Of a stretch of 64,000 bases of DNA, positions 11,405 to 25,909 are shown one piece after another. This DNA comes from Panaeolus papilionaceus (lineage: Eukaryota; Basidiomycota; Agaricomycetes; Agaricales), in the NCBI GenBank assembly GCA_015501605.1, contig JADNRZ010000037.1, forward strand, positions 186,001 to 250,000, read 5' to 3'. Position numbers and translations under genes: made by a program. Under the pieces are notes generated by a model. It saw nothing but the letters and a program-made list of their open reading frames with translations, was not told the DNA's origin and did not search any database. Position 1 is the stretch's first letter. Each line of letters begins with the position of its first letter.

Positions 11405-12540
11405 TTTGTGCGTCAATTCTCTTTTTAATCATTTATCATCTATTGCATCTCAATATCATTGGCATCTCTCGCCCTTGGCACTCCTGCGCCATTTTTCTTT
11501 TGCCCTTTCATTCACTTTCCTCTTTAGTCCTCTCCTTGTTGTTACTTCCATTCATACATTTCTGCTGTCTCATTCTTTTGTTTTAGCACCGGCCTGGATT
11601 CCACCTGATCACTTTCGTTATCTCCATCTACCTGTACTTGATCTCTTTGGAGAGATACCATAGGCGTTCCATTCCACATTTACACAGTAGTGTGCCATCT
11701 CAAGACGACTGAGCATCTCGTGCAGGATAACCACCACGGTGAAGTCAATTGGGTTCAGCATGCAAATTGCAATGGCGAGATGAATGAATTCAGTTTTCAT
11801 TTGCGATATTTCGTGTTTCCTGGAGTTTGTATTCTACTCCTGTCCCTGTTTACCCCACGTCCTCGCTTGTGTCCTCCCCTTTGCCTTCAGTCTCAAGGTC
11901 AGCTTCGCCCTCCTCACCTGGGCACTCCCCATGAAGTCGTCCAATATTCCGTCGTCGTGTTGACTGGAATTACTTTTTGATCTACTTCTCTAATTCTTTG
12001 CTTGTTCTTGAGATATCTAGACATCGTGCACAATTTTTCAATCTAACATCACGCCCAAGCTCGACTCGAAAACTGAAAAACTGAAATATCGTTCTATTCA
12101 TTATTCAAACCAGGAGAAATGTGTAGGGACACGTCTATCGTTAGGAATGCGGAGCTCCAGAGCCAGAATAGTGAATATCTTTACCTCAGGTTTGCCTTGT
12201 TCGATTGGGATTTTCTAAATGACACGGAGGGCGTGTGTCGAGCAAATCGCGAGCAGCCGAGAGTCGAGATGAACGAGCTCAACGCGGAGAATGCAGCATC
12301 ATGATTTAGGACGATAGTGAGCCCTCCAAAGTGGAACCAAAATACGGGGAGCGGGAAGGAGAGCGAAATCATGATGATTGAGAGTGGAAGGATTGCAGGG
12401 AGCGAGAGAGCAGGTTATGCCCAAGCTGTAACTTGGAACCAAGAAGGAGTGAGGCCTCGTGAGGTCACGGTGACCGACGTACGATTAGGCAGATATACAT
12501 TCGGTTGGTTGGATAGGCTACATTAAATAAAGAAGCACAA
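11405..12540. other. 3' flank of GTPase 2 and duplicated 5' block
   Basis: 11405-12040 is T/C-rich 3' flank sharing the 'ccttcagtctcaaggtcag' block with the other array genes. 12100-12540 repeats the block seen at 60-520. Short frames on both strands lack recognisable domains. I see no gene. Confidence 0.45.
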
Positions 12541-13039
12541 CGAAGGATTGGAGAGTGAGATCCTCATAACCTTGTTCTTGTGAAAGATATTCGGACAGTG
12601 CACGAATAGTGACGGGAGCACGTCAAAACCAGCGCTCCTGGCTCAGAATCTTATCTGTAGATGGGTCACCGAGCAGGGTCATTGATAACTCCCACTGGCA
12701 TTTGGTCATCCCCTGTCGTCTCGTTTAGTATATCACTTACACCTTTTCGATTTCGACCTTCGTTCCGGTTTCGCATTCACACTTACCCTTTGGTTTGGGC
12801 TTTGTCTTCAATCCCATGGTATCAGGCATCACAACCATTTATGCCCTTGTTTCTCTCGAACTCCTGTCTTGCAATCCAGTGGTACCCGTCTACAATCAAT
12901 TCCACTGACGCTCTCAACCCAAATACGGCGTGCTCAAGTCCAACGACCGGTTTTCTATCTCATCTTATCATATCAATTAGCTATTATTGTTGAGATTCTC
13001 GTTGCATGTGCGCTATACTCGCATGCGCATCGTTCGAAT

Positions 13040-16000
13040 GATGGAGGCTAGTAGCGATGAACAAAGTCATCCTGCGGCTCAAACCGTGTCGACGACGGAT
13101 ACGGAATTGATTGTCGGTGTTTGAATTGACGATCAAGGTCAGGGTTCCAACTAACCAGGTTTGTCACAAACCACCATCATTGTCTTTCTTCACCCAAGAT
13201 GAACGACACTCACCTCATTCCCCGCCTCTCTTTATCCACTCCTTTTATTTAAGTCGAAGACTCATAGTTATCTTTGGATGCAGTAACGGCATAGCTATGG
13301 TGATATGTAGGATTGCGTTGAGTGCGATCTCGTTTTTCCTGGCCTCGTTATGACGCGTGGCTCGCGCTGTAGGCACCTAAGGTATCATGGCGTACACACT
13401 AGTTTTTAAAGCGGGTTAACTAGATGTGGGTGTGTATTTCTCTCCTCGTCACGGCTCTGACTAACCACGTCATTTTCAGTGTAATTATTTAGGACAATGT
13501 TATGATTCTTCCCTTCATCATCCGATGACCATATTTTCAGTCTACGTCAAGTGCATACCATAAACACCACGAGCTCTTCCGCTCTCTTGTCTTGCTCGTC
13601 GTTGTCTGTTCATCTCTGGCTTAAAATTTGGAGAAGACGTTGCGCTTGGATGACGTATGTGTTGTGTTGTGGAATAGAAAGGGAACAACGCGGAGTAGAG
13701 GAGTGATGATGAAAATGTGCTCCAGTTTTGGAAGACTACTACAGGGAGAGGAGAGACCTCGCATTCTACCTAGGCTTTGTGAGCACAGGTTGAGGCGTTG
13801 CAAGGTGAGGACCCTTCTCAAAGTCTACATCTTATTTCATTAACTAATCCCCAATCATAGATTCCCAGTCGCGACGCCAACTCACTTCACGACGAAGGCT
13901 AGTGTCGCGAAAATTTGCATGTAAGTATGTACTTTTCGCTTTGGTGACCTGAAGATGCTGACAATTTGGTCAAACGACGCAGATGTGCTTGCTGCGCCGG
14001 TTATGCAGCCCACACCCACCTCGTCTTGTCGTCCCGTGTGGGTATATGTCAGAGAAGGGGAGAAGGGGGTTGTGGTTACTTTGGCGGTTCTCCTTGGCGT
14101 GAAGAAAGGGCTGAGTTTGGAAGATGAAGATGTTGGGACGCTGTCGTGATGACCTTCATCTAGTATCTGGAAATCGGATTTTCACAGGTGGCTCATCGTC
14201 CTGGAGGAGCATAAACAATGGATGCAGTGCGCAAGTGTTTCTCTTGCCAAACCTACGTTCCAACCTCAACATTGTCTCCCTGTTCTACACCCTGTCACCT
14301 GATCGTCGACAAAAGCTCAAAGACGTCGTCCCATCCTTTCTCTGCTACTCCGACGGAACCGCATACATTCTCAACCGGACACCTACCATTCTCCAATGAC
14401 CACTACATCGCGCCCCTCGTTCCTGTACCACAACCATCAGCCTTCCTCATCTCATGTCGCTACCATCCTATCCATACCACCCATAAGAAACCAACAATTC
14501 CGGGAGCTACCGTTTCATCTTTTTGACGCGACTTTCAACGTTCCCCCTACCTAAAACATTTCACCTCAGACTTTTATTATGGACGTCTGACGCACTGTGT
14601 ACACTGGGACGTTGGAGGGCCCTGAAATGCTAGAGTTGGAAGAGGGCGGGACGCGGAAGTTGGGGGTGTTATCGCGCGAGGAAACAGGGGAGACTCGGCC
14701 ATCGGGTGACATGGGCCCTCCAGCACTTTCGCTCATAAGTCAGGCTAGGCTCAGGCGATGGACCTCACTCCTGCTGATACACCTACCTTAACACCCCTTA
14801 CTGCTTTTTATGGGCATCCGCTGACTCTGGGTATCGTTGATGACGCAGGAAAGGTGGTTGTTGGAGGTGGCCGGAGTATTGGGTGGGGCGGTGCGATAAC
14901 TGAGATGCTATCCCATCTGGACGCGATTGAAGTTGGGTATGGGCGTAGAAAGAAGGGTGGAATGCAGGTTGAAATGGAGGTGGAGACCAATAGCGATGAT
15001 GGATAGAAAGCGGGTATGAGAAGAGAGTCGGCTGTCGTAGGAACGATGGATGATTTCAGCGAGAAACATATTTGTGAGTTCAATTCTTTTATTATCACTC
15101 CTACTTACGCCGCCGATATCTGACTGGACTTCAGCATCTTTTTTGTATTTAGATCGAATAATGGCATTTTTCTTTTCAAATTACAGGTGCATTTGAAAGC
15201 TACTTCTGTATCCAATTGTGCACATCGTGTTTCCCTCATCGCCGTCACTAACGCCACCCCTTATGGGAGTGTTCGCCTCGTCTAACTCACACAGCACAGC
15301 AACACGATCGCCCATCCATTGTCAACCACAGCTAGGCGGTATAGCGCCCGATTACGAGTGAAGTTGGGTAGGGAGCGCAAGAATCGGTGGCTGTGGCTGT
15401 GCAAGTAGCCGCGACGTGGACATGAAATACCACTTTCGCGTCTAGGTCAGACCTGACTCCCTCGATCGGCTTCAAACCTCTTGTACCACGAACCTGAACA
15501 CCCTACCCTGCTTTTCATTGACCTCCGCTGGCTCTGGGCGGCGCTGATGTGCCAGAAATGCTTGTTATTGGCGGTGGTCGGATTTTCATGCAGGGTGTAG
15601 GGTCAATGCCGGGAGGGTGCGAGGAAATTTTGGAGTCATGTCTCAAGATAATAAGTGTTGATTGGGGGGATGAAAAGGCGATAGGATGAGGGGTGAGGGA
15701 GAAAGAAGGCGGGGCAACTGAGGTCAGACGGTGTAGTCGTTCCTGCCTTGCTACTATCGCGTGTGTTAATGTCACCCCTTTTGCCGGCACCTCCACCCGG
15801 CCTCTTTAACCGTTATTCCTCCTCCTCCACCCCCAATCTCGGCGCGGAAGACCATGCACATGTTGTCACCTTTCAAATTCGAAGACGCAGCCACTTACTG
15901 CAGCCGTTAGAATACCATCTCCCTTACAGCATTCTCTATTGTGTTGACCATATGCGACGGGGTTGGGTGTCACATTGTATTAGTGCGTGGATGGATGGTC

Positions 16001-16205
16001 ATATAGCGTTCTGCAAGGGCATCGCAAGGGTGGAATACAGAGGAACCCACGTACAATGGTAATGGTGTTGGGCCCTATCGGGAGAATGTCGTGAAGCATG
16101 TGGTGAAGAATGAAATGGTGTTGCTTCCCCCTCGATGGAGTCATAGGTATGGGAGGGGACACGGGGGGTTTAAATTATGGGTATGGATGGTGACGAGAGG
16201 GGGCT
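13040..16205. repeat. Array unit U3a, truncated, no GTPase
   Basis: Third unit, closest to U2. Landmarks: box at 13166; first acceptor-like site ending at 13479; frame MDLTPADTPT at 14758-15006, open for 82 codons; second intron-like block 15074-15134; 'gggagcgcaagaatcggtgg' near 15370. It ends near 16205, just after a 'gacgagag' block that in U1 and U3b lies several hundred bases before the GTPase. No P-loop or DTPG region follows, so the GTPase is missing here. Confidence 0.72.
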
Positions 16206-16609
16206 AACTCACCACTGATATTTAGTGTCATTATCTGACCTGCGCACGACGCCTCACATCCCTCTATTTCGACCTCTCCGTCAGTGATCACGGGTATTTA
16301 CATCGTCCCCTACGAGACACATTCCAATCATTATTTTAGCATCGTCTTCTCGTCACTGATAGCACAGTGGCCTCTTGCTCTCGTCCCAATTCTCACCACG
16401 ACAGTCGTCTTCCATGTTAATTGGTCTATGAATAAAAATCTCACAAGACAGACGCTGTTCGAGCATCGTCTTTTCTTCGAGTCTGAACACGCGTATGGCA
16501 ATTGTATTGTCAATGCAATGCTACACGTCCGTTGTGTACTGTGAAAAGATCGACGAAACGAGGAGCTGAGAGGCAAAAAGACCCTGACATCTGACGTGTT
16601 CACGAATGT
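16206..16609. other. Junction between U3a and U3b, no gene seen
   Basis: About 400 bp without a supported gene. A short stretch at 16215-16260 weakly resembles GTPase exon 1 ('actgatattta' against 'actggtgatatttct'). That match is too short to call a relic. Confidence 0.35.
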
Positions 16610-19600
16610 TGGGTTCATGCGGAGGAGGACTCGGACACAAGCCAGTTCAGCAGATCACGCTGATGGGAACGGTACATATGGACGACTGGATGTACAGGGA
16701 ATATCCAGTCTCAGATAATAAAATTGACGAAAACCAAAACACAGAGCTCAATTAAGGACACTACGAACATGGACATCGCGCCTACAAAGGATGAGCATGT
16801 CGGTGTTTGAATTGGTGACCAAGGTATGTGAACCATCAAACCGGGTTGATCCCAAACCACCACCATCGTCTTTCTTTACCTGAGCGAAATGACACTCATC
16901 TCATTCCCTGCCTCTCTTCATCTATGTTATTTATTTACGTTGAAGATTCGTTGCTACCGCGTAGCTACAGTGGCTAGGATTGTGCTGGGCCCTATCTCGT
17001 TTCCCTGATCTTTTTACGACCCGCTGGTCGCGCTGTAGAGACCATGGTATCATGGGTGTCCTTAATGGCTTTCAACCGCGTTTAAACTAGATATCTGTAC
17101 GTATTTCATTTATTCTTCATGGCTCTGACTAACATCATCGTTTTCAGTGTACTTATTTAGAACAATGCTATCATTATGCTATGATTTCCTTTCTGTTACT
17201 GTCCAATGGTCGCGTTCTATTAAGTCTACACTACGTCAAGTATCTATCATACATCCATGATCTCTTCCGTCTTCTCCACTGGCTCGTAATTACACTGCAG
17301 GTCAGCCGTTCGTCACAAGAGCCTGGCGTCGTCTAACTTTATTCACTAATCCTTATTACGATAGATGACCAGAGGCCACGTCCATCGCTCCCTCTCAATT
17401 TATGTCCTACGTGTCAAAGACGAAGGAGACCGTGTGACGAAGGATTGGGTATAGGTATGATGATTTATCGTCTTGATGGCTTGAAGATGCTGATGATCTG
17501 GTTAATTGACGCAGCGGTCATATGGCCAACCTTATCTCGTTGTACCATGTGTGCTCGTGTTGGGGTGCGGGATCGGAAATTGGGTCGGGGTCAGTGGCTG
17601 TCAGCTGGCGAGAGGGGAGCTACGAGTTCAGAACGTTGCGAGAGTTCGGAGTTGGGTTGCTGAGAATATTGGCATGATGGGCCATGTCGGTATCGGGAGT
17701 CTGATTGTCACTGGTGGCTCAACCTCTTGGTGGAGCGCAAGGGATGGATGAAGGCGCAGGTTTTTCTCAAAAATCCGCTCCCAAACCGACGTTTCAACCT
17801 CGACATCTTCAACCTCGCCTTCTGCACTCTTTTACGGCGTCAACGGCGACTAAGGCTCTGACACGTCCTTCCATCTTTTTTCTGCGACTACCGCAGGCAT
17901 TCTTTCAACGAGACCCACCGTTCCCCATGAACCACAACCAGAACCTCTCTGAACTTACGCACCATCACCCCATCGCTGAATATTCTCATAGAACTCTCTA
18001 CTAGTACCATTTTCTCATCGCTGGCGTTGCCGTTCACCCGACATTCCTATACCAACACCGCACAGCTCACCCCAACCTTGCCCAGACTCCCAATGGCCAT
18101 CGCGTCGGGTTTATCCTTCCCGTTCACCTCTCGCACATATTCAAACGCCCTCTTGCACTTCCAATGCACCAAAACTCAGCTTTCTTTGTCTTATCATCTC
18201 ACGTCACTCGTGCAGGTACTGTTCTCAAGCTTGGTCAACGTAGCATTCAATGTCCTTACTCATCCTTTTCTTTTTTTAGCTCAACTCGTCGTGATCGTCA
18301 CGATGATGGTCCTGTGCCGGGTGGATAATGTGCGTTGAAGGCTTTGGAACGAGGAGGAAGTGGAGGAGGAGGATGTATTTGCATGAAGTGACTCGGCGGT
18401 CGGGCCACGTGGACCCACGACCACTTTCACCTCTACGTCGAGCTAGGCTCGCGGGATGGGCCTCACTCCTCCTGCAACACCTGCCCTAACACCTCACGCT
18501 GCTTTTCATGGCAGTTCGCTGTCTCTGGGCGTCGTTGATGACCCAGGAAACGTTGTTATTGGAGGTGGTCGGAGTATTGGGTGGATGAGATGGTGTCCCA
18601 TCTGGACGTGATTGAAGTTGGGTTGGGGAGAAGGATGGAATGTGGGTTGAAATGGAGGTGGAGCTGAAGGAGGGTGATGATGGCTTGAAATGGGGTAGGA
18701 GAGGAGGGTTGGTACTCGTAGGAACGATGGATGATTTGAGCGAAATATCTGTGAGTCAAATTCTCCGATTATCACTCCTGCTTTTGCAGTCGATATCTGA
18801 CTGGACTTCAGTATCGTGTATTTAGATCGAATAATGGCATTTTTTCTCTTAAATTCCAGGTCCTTATGAAAGTTACGTGAAGCGACCGATTTCGTGTATC
18901 ACCCTTACTGCGATCTCACCACATTTTCCCCCTCCCCTCAACTGCCACTCGCACAACGTAACAACGCTGTCGCCCATTCATTGTCAACCCCAGCCAGGCG
19001 CTATAGAGCCTGATGAAACGGAAAGTTGTTCAGCAGGGAGCGCAAGAGTAGGTGGCTGTGTCTACGCAACGAGCTGCGACGTGGACATGGACCACCACTT
19101 TCACGTTTAGACCAAGTTTCCGTCCGCCGATCGGCCTCAAACCTCTTGGACCGCGAACCTGAACAGCCTACCCTGCTTTTCATTAATCTCCACCGGCTCT
19201 GGTCGTCACTGATGCCCCAAGAAAGCTTGTTGTCAAAGGTGGTCAGATTGTCATGTTCGGCATGGAAAGGAGCGTCTGGCCGCCATCGCGTCTGTTGATG
19301 TCTCCACTCTCGAGTCGCTGTCGTGGTTACAGTACTATCTCCCCGACGGGATTCTTCACTGCGTTCGCAATATGCGACGAGGTGGGGTGTCGCATTGTGT
19401 TAGCACGTGGATGGATGGCGATAGAGGGCTGCGCGAGAGTATTAAAGAGGTAGATTACAGAAAAATCTTGGTTTTAGGGCATATTGGGGTAATGTCGCGA
19501 GGGACTAAGGGATTTCGCTCGCTTCTCAGTGAAGTGATGGGTATGGATTCTGGAAACGGCTAGGGGTTGTCTAAATTATCTGTATAGGGACTGACGAGAG

Positions 19601-19850
19601 TGAGAGCACCCAAAGGGACGACATAGCTGACATTGGGGGATTGGAGCACAAGCACGGGGAGTGATGAAGGTCAGGCCCGAGGCTCCAGGACGTGCTCATA
19701 GGGACAGGGCCTGACCATCTTCTTGCCTGAAATGCTGAAAACGCCTGGATGAAACTAAGAAGATATAGACACATTTATCGGTTACGCATTTCGTGATATG
19801 AATTGTGATTGTACTGTAGTATAATATACGGGAGCTGTGTGATAAGAAAA
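16610..19850. repeat. Array unit U3b, upstream part
   Basis: Fourth unit, closest to U1. The box is near 16852. The first acceptor-like site ends at 17147 and keeps the CTGACTAAC branch-like motif. The 'LTPPATPALTP' frame begins at 18456 but is interrupted by a deletion near 18580. The second intron-like block is 18751-18811 (GTGAGT to TTCAG). The 3' part is nearly identical to U1, which points to a recent duplication or gene conversion. Confidence 0.73.
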
Positions 19851-20009
19851 AATATTGAACGATCACCTACCTAATATAATCGGGACGCTTGCCTCTTGTC
19901 TGACACACACACGACTGTCAACCACACCTTGCACTTCAACGTCCATCATCTCGCCTACTCAGTGCCATCCTCAATCTCCCAACATTCCTTGTTCATCATC
20001 TCTCTCGCC
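19851..20009 (+). promoter_or_regulatory. Conserved upstream block of GTPase 3
   Basis: Shares 'atcgggacgcttgcctc', 'ctgtctgacac' and 'tcgcctactcagtgccatcc' with the sequence before the other array GTPases, nearest to copy 1. Inferred promoter and 5' UTR. Confidence 0.4.
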
Positions 20010-21406
20010 ATGGAGATTCCTAAATTCGAATACCTTTCAATCACTGGTGATATTTCTGTCGAACTTGTGACCGCCCGCATACCCCAGAAACCGGTTCCAA
20101 TCACATATCTGTATGTGCAATCCGTACAATATCTGTGAACTTGGGACGTATTTAATAATGTATTGGTACAGCATCATGGGACCTACTGGTGCCGGGAAAA
20201 GCGCAGTAAGTTAAATATCATCCTTCTCACTTACATGCAATAAATCTGAATGTTTTACTATTGCTGTATGTTCCAGTTCATTGAAGCATTTGCGGGCAAA
20301 TCTCAGAAGCTGTCAATCTCGAAGGACCAGCTAGCAGGATACACACAGACTGTCACTGCTTACCGACTTGTAAATGTTATGCACACCCACTGGTCCAGGG
20401 ATGGCACAATGCTCCCAGTATATCTGATCGATACCCCCGGATTTTCGGACTCGAAGATCTCAGAGATCGAAGTTATGAACATGGTAAAAGAGTGGAGCTG
20501 GGACAACGAGTATGCTACTTCCTCTAATCTAAGCCAGGCAACTGAACTAATTTGGTCTATTAGATTGCATTATTCTGCATATATCCTATATTTAACCCCT
20601 ATTACCGAAACTCGACTGCCTGGAAGTCGGCGCAGAACATTCAAGATGCTCAAGATGCTACTTGGAGGCTATATCACTAAATCTTCACTAATAGTCACCA
20701 CCACCATGTGGGACACTGTGCACAACGAACAAACTCAAAAACGAGCAGACTCTAACTTTGCACAACTGCAAGATGAAACTTTGACAGTAATTGTTGAAAT
20801 ATTTCCGTCATCTTTCCTGCATCACTTACTGTCCCTCTATAGGAGTTTGTCAACAATCCAAGCACTGATGTCATCAAATTTATGAATACTAGGAACTCTG
20901 CATTTCAGGCATTTGATCGTAGGCCCCTGTTCACCACTGTCTTCTGGTACTATTCAACTTCAAATTCCCTCCATCTCTATGAAGACCTACATGACCGCAT
21001 CCAGGGTGCTCTTCAGGAAAAGCACATCATTGAGCTGGACCTGGCCCAAACCGAAGTGCGAACCAATGACAATCTCAGGGCCATCCTCAAGCAGAACCAG
21101 AGGGAGAACCACAAGACACTCACAAAGTTCATCAATCAATTTATCAACTTCGGGAAATTGCCGCCTGGATGCAGGGATGCTGCTTTTCACCTCCGCAAGT
21201 CAATTGCAGCCAACACACGCCCTGCAAACATGAACCAGAGCATTTTGTTCAGAATATGGGGACTTGAGGCAGAAAGTTCACCATTCAGTGCTGGGCAGGG
21301 TTATTTTAATGTGCCTAATACGGCTGGTCTTCTCAAAGATCTCAGTCGCCTAACATTGGACACTTCCAAACATTGTGCAGCGAAATTGTTCAAGCATGGG
21401 GAATGA
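20010..21406 (+). CDS. P-loop GTPase, array copy 3 (five exons)
   Basis: Intact 384-residue paralogue. Exons are 20010-20110, 20172-20205, 20277-20509, 20564-20786 and 20843-21406, with GT-AG junctions and consistent phases. G1 is GPTGAGKSA, G3 is DTPG in LIDTPGFSDSKISEIE, and the G4 position is TTTMWD. A conserved TETRLPGSRRRTFKML segment follows G3, as in copies 1 and 4. The last exon shares INFGKLPPGCRDAAFHLRKS with copy 1. It differs from copy 2 and copy 4 in the region before the C-terminus, where it lacks their DRSSDGTV segment. Predicted soluble; role unknown. Confidence 0.87.
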
Positions 21407-22440
21407 AGTAGGTGTGTTTGCTTATTGCATCAATTTTCTTTGTGTTCATATATTTTCTAGTACATCTCAGTGTCATCCACATTTCTCGCACGCGGTATTA
21501 CATCAGAGAACTGTGCTGTCTTGAATTTTTTCGGCGTATCATACAGAATACATGTCAAAATGAACACAACAACTGTTGGTGAGGTTGGAGGCACGAGAGT
21601 GAGATAAATGACCATTGTTGTCTGAGATGCTTTGTGAGTCAGTACTGCACCATCTGCAACAGATTGAGCCTCTCTTGTTAAACAACTGCGGAGGTGAAAT
21701 CGATAAGGGGAGGTCAGAGAGGTGAAAGTGGGATGAATTTGGGACGTTTTGTGTGTCCTAGAGTCTACCTTTCACACCTATCTCTGTTCACCTTTCGTTT
21801 ATGTCGTCCATTTCACTGTCAGCGTCAACTTCAGCTTTCTTCTCCTCACCCTTGGGCCTCGACATTTGCCATTAAATTGAAATCTTCACCCTGACTGTAT
21901 GTTGCTGTGATTTCTTGCACGACTGCCTCATACACTCTCTTGATTTCATTCTGGCTTCATTAACAGCATGACATCTCGAACTTTCACGTTCATACATTGT
22001 CCTCACTTTCCTTGTACTCGTCCATGCTCAAACCCAAATTTGGGGCGCAGAACTCCAATTTAATGTGATCAAGTCTAGAAACATGATTGTTTTGTCTTTC
22101 AGAATCGCGTCACTCGTGAATTCCACTTAGTACTTGCAACTCATGCCTCGTCGTTCCACTTGTGCTTAAGTTAAGTCAAACATGAATCACAGTCACTTCA
22201 TGATCAGTAATTCTCAACCCAATTGCACAATCTTATTTAGCTTTGAAAGGGGCGACTGAATTGATATTTGTGATGGTAGGATGGGGAGAAGGAGGATGAA
22301 ATATGACGTGTACAAAGTTGGGACCTTCGAGAGTATCCGAGTTATACGACTCAGTGCAGGCAGACTCTTCAGTGTGGGCCAACAAAAGGGGGAGGAGTTC
22401 ATATAGGAACTTTAGATTTGGTAGTCCATTGCGACTGAGC
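21407..22440. other. 3' flank of GTPase 3, no gene seen
   Basis: Begins with a T/C-rich tail and the recurrent 3' flank block near 21775-21860. From about 22230 it resembles 28420-28570 upstream of U5 ('tgtgatggtag', 'gttggaccttcg'-like words). No gene is supported on either strand. Confidence 0.4.
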
Positions 22441-25400
22441 CAATGTTGATAACGGACGGGAAAATCATGGTCGATGTGTGAATTGATGCCTGAGGTGAGC
22501 CGTCCATCAAACCAGGGTTGATGCCAAACCACCATCATCGTCGCTCTTCGCTCAATCTGAACGATACTCAGCTCATTCCCCGGCTCTCTTCATCCACTCT
22601 TTCTCTTCACGCCGAAGATTCATAGCTACATTGAAGGAAGAATGTACCTACAGCGGTATATAATTGGATTGGGAGTGATAATCTCCTTTTTTTTGGCGCG
22701 TTTACGCTGCCTTGATCGCACTGTCGGGACCTTCAACGTCGTTTAAACTAGTAGGTATATGTGCGTATTTTATTTATTTTTTGCTCTTTGCAGTTCTGAC
22801 TAGCCTCATTTTTCAGTGTAATTATTTATAACAATGCTATCCTCCTCCTCTTTCTTTACGGTTCGATTAGCTGTGTTTAACGCGTCTTCAGGTCTTCAAG
22901 TGATGAAGACATCACCAACTTGCCTGTCTCCTCCATTTATGCTACCGATCAACCCTCTATCAACGCAGTCCGTTATTGGGTTTGGGTTTGGGCAGGCCTT
23001 GCGCTAGGACTAAAGGTCCATGAGCACTTTTGTTGAGGGGCCTAGATTGGAACCTCGTTTTCGGGGTGAGTTCACTTTGCTGGGTCGGCGACTAATTTCA
23101 CTGATAAAATTTGCAGCTAGAATCTAGTCATGATGTCCAACACTCCGTCTCGCTTTATTGTATTGCACCACCACCCAACGTGTTTTCAAAACTAGCATCT
23201 ACTCTGGATTATGGGAGACTAGGAGATGAACGATCGAATCCAGGTATGTTCATTTAATTATTTGCTGGATAGGGATGCTGAGCGATGTCAAATCAGCCTG
23301 GACATCCTGTTCCGCCGTCAACAACACTAAAGCTATAACATGTCATCCTATGGTTTTGCCACGACTCTGTCCGAATCACACACATTCCCTCAACCAGACG
23401 CCCACCTTAGTTCAGGAACCTCGCCCCAAATCTCTACAAACTGACACGTCGCTTGGTCCATCATTACCTTCCGTCACTCACCCTCAACTTACTACGCGAC
23501 GGAGGCGATCGATAGCGAAATGTTGCGCCTGGATATGGTCTTGTTCTCATTGGCGGGTTCAAGATTCCGACAACCAAGTGAAATGACGCAGACGTGTTTA
23601 CTGTGCCGGTTATGCAACCCACCCCTCACTTTATCTGGTCGTTCCGTGGGGGCATATGTCGGAGAAGCGGGGAAGGAGGGCTGTGCCTAGGGCGGGGATT
23701 TTGGACGATGCGGTGAAGGGTTTATTTTTTGTATCTGGAAATCGGGTTTTCATTGGGTGGCACATCCTCACGGAGGAGTGTGGATGCAAGGCGGGAGTGT
23801 CTCCCTGTATAAACTTATGTTCCAACCTCAATATCGTCTTCGCCCTTTCCACACTCTGTTACATCGTCGACGACGACTAAAGCTCCAATACTTCGCTTTG
23901 CTACGACCTAAATCCCACACAACCCCCTCACAAGACACCGACATCCCTCCAATCCTCCATTGGCTGACACGTCATCAAACCCATTGCTGAAATTCTCCAT
24001 TCTCTCCGAGTCCCCATTCTCTCAGTCTCATCTTCTTCATCCTGTAATCTCACACGTCGCTGCCATTCCCTCTGTATTCACCATCAGAAACCAAAAACGC
24101 GGGGAATCTACCATTTCAACTTGGTTAATGCAACGCTCAACGTCCCTACCCAAAACCACTCACCGAAGCTGTTCTGTGTGGAGCTCTGACGGACGATGAG
24201 AGAATAGCGGGTGCTAAATGCTAGATTTGGATCAGAGGGTGAAGCGACAGGGGAGGGTATTGTCGCATGAGGATATAGGGAGACGCGTCAATCAAGTGAC
24301 ATTGGCCCTGCAGCACTTTGGCTCATAAGTCGGGCTAGGCTCGGGCGATGGACCTCACTCCTCCTGGAGCACCTACCTTAACACCCCGCGCTACTTTTCA
24401 TGGGCGTTCAATGGCTCTGGGCGTCGTAGGTGACCCAGGAAACATTGTTGTTGGAGGTCGTCGGAGTGTTGGGTGGGGCGGTGCACTGACTGAGATGGTA
24501 TCCCATCTGGACATGATTGGCGTTGGGTATGGGGGTAGAAAGGAGGATAGGATGGTGCTTGATACGGGGAGGAAACACAGAAGGAGAGGGACGATGGGAG
24601 GAAAGTGTGGTATGAAAGGAGTGTCAGCGGTCGTAAGAGCGACGCATGATTTGAGCGAGATAGTTGTGAGTAAAATCTTTTATCGTTTATGCATCCAGTA
24701 TCTGACTGGATTTCAGCATGTTTAATGTATTTAGATCGAAAAATGGAATTTTATTTTCAGGTCACTGGTCTATTTGAAAGCTACTCCCAGCCATCAATTG
24801 TGCTCGTCGTGTTTCCTCTACGCTCCAATCCCACCACATTCAAGTTTCTCCCTCCCCTCATCGTCGTCGTCAACCCAACCCCTTGCAGAGGCCTTTAACT
24901 TGGTTGGCATCATCCAGTGTTACAGCACAGTCGTCCATACCTTGTTGCTCCCAGCCAGAGTCTGATTTAAGGCAAAGTTGTCGGGTAGGGAGCGCAAAAA
25001 TCGGTGGCTGTGTCTGCATGGAGCTGCGACGTGACCATGTACCACCCCACTTTGACGCCTGGATCAAGCCTAGCTCACCCGATCGGCTTCAAACCTTCTA
25101 TAACACCTACCTTGACACCCTACCCTGCTTTTCATTGACCTCTACTGGCTCTGGGCGTCGCTGATGCCCCAAGAAAACTTGTTGTTAAAGGTGGTGGGAT
25201 TGTCGTGCTGGACGTAGGGTTAATGCCGGGAGGTGCGAGGAAACTGTGGAGTCAGGTCTCGAGATAATACGTGCTGATTGGGGAATGGAAAGGAGATAGG
25301 ATGGTAGTTGTAACGTCCCCCTTCTCGCTGGAAAATTTAACCTGGTCTCCACAACAATCATGATGCACGACATTTTTTATTCTGTTCACCCCAAGCCCAA

Positions 25401-25900
25401 ACTCGTTACTGACCTCATTATGCGACAATCTAGGGTGTTGGATTGTGTTGCTTTGTCGTGTTGGTGTGGGGGGACGACCATGGAGCGTTGGGCGAAGGAT
25501 GAATGGTGTAGCCACCCCTACAGCCTGGCGTTTGGGGTGCTATTGGGCGGATCGCCATGCAACAAGTGTGGCCAACGAGTAGGGATAGCACTGGGCAGGC
25601 CAGGTTAAAATTATGAGTAAAGAGGGCGAAATGAGGGCGAAATGAGGGGAATCGCCGAAAGTAGAGATATGGTCGATGTTAGGGAATCAGAGCACAAGTA
25701 AGCGGATTGATGAAGGGAGGCCCTGCTGGGACGTGCTTATCTGGGCATAGACTGATCCTCTTTTTTGCTTTAAATTCCGAAGATGCATGAACACAACAGA
25801 GAGGATAAATACAGAAGTATTAGCAATGCATTTTTTATATGCGTCTCAAAGGTCTGAATACTGAAGAAGAGGGTTATGGTATGAGAAGATATTGAACGAC
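22440..25900. repeat. Array unit U4, upstream part
   Basis: Fifth unit, closest to U5; both share a block around 23020 and 29165 ('ccatgagcacttttgttgag', 'gattggaacctcgttttc'). Landmarks: box at 22523; first acceptor-like site ending at 22816; 'tctggaaatcgggttttc' at about 23734; frame MDLTPPGAPT at 24348, open for 125 codons; second intron-like block 24666-24716. No recognised gene. Confidence 0.72.
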
Positions 25901-25909
25901 CAGAGGAAT

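Noticed and set aside
12661..12993. 110-codon plus-strand frame between U2 and U3a
   Set aside because: Proline and serine rich, no domain, no counterpart in other units.
16215..16260. Possible relic of GTPase exon 1 between U3a and U3b
   Set aside because: Only a short imperfect match around 'tgatatttagtgtc'; no other exon follows.
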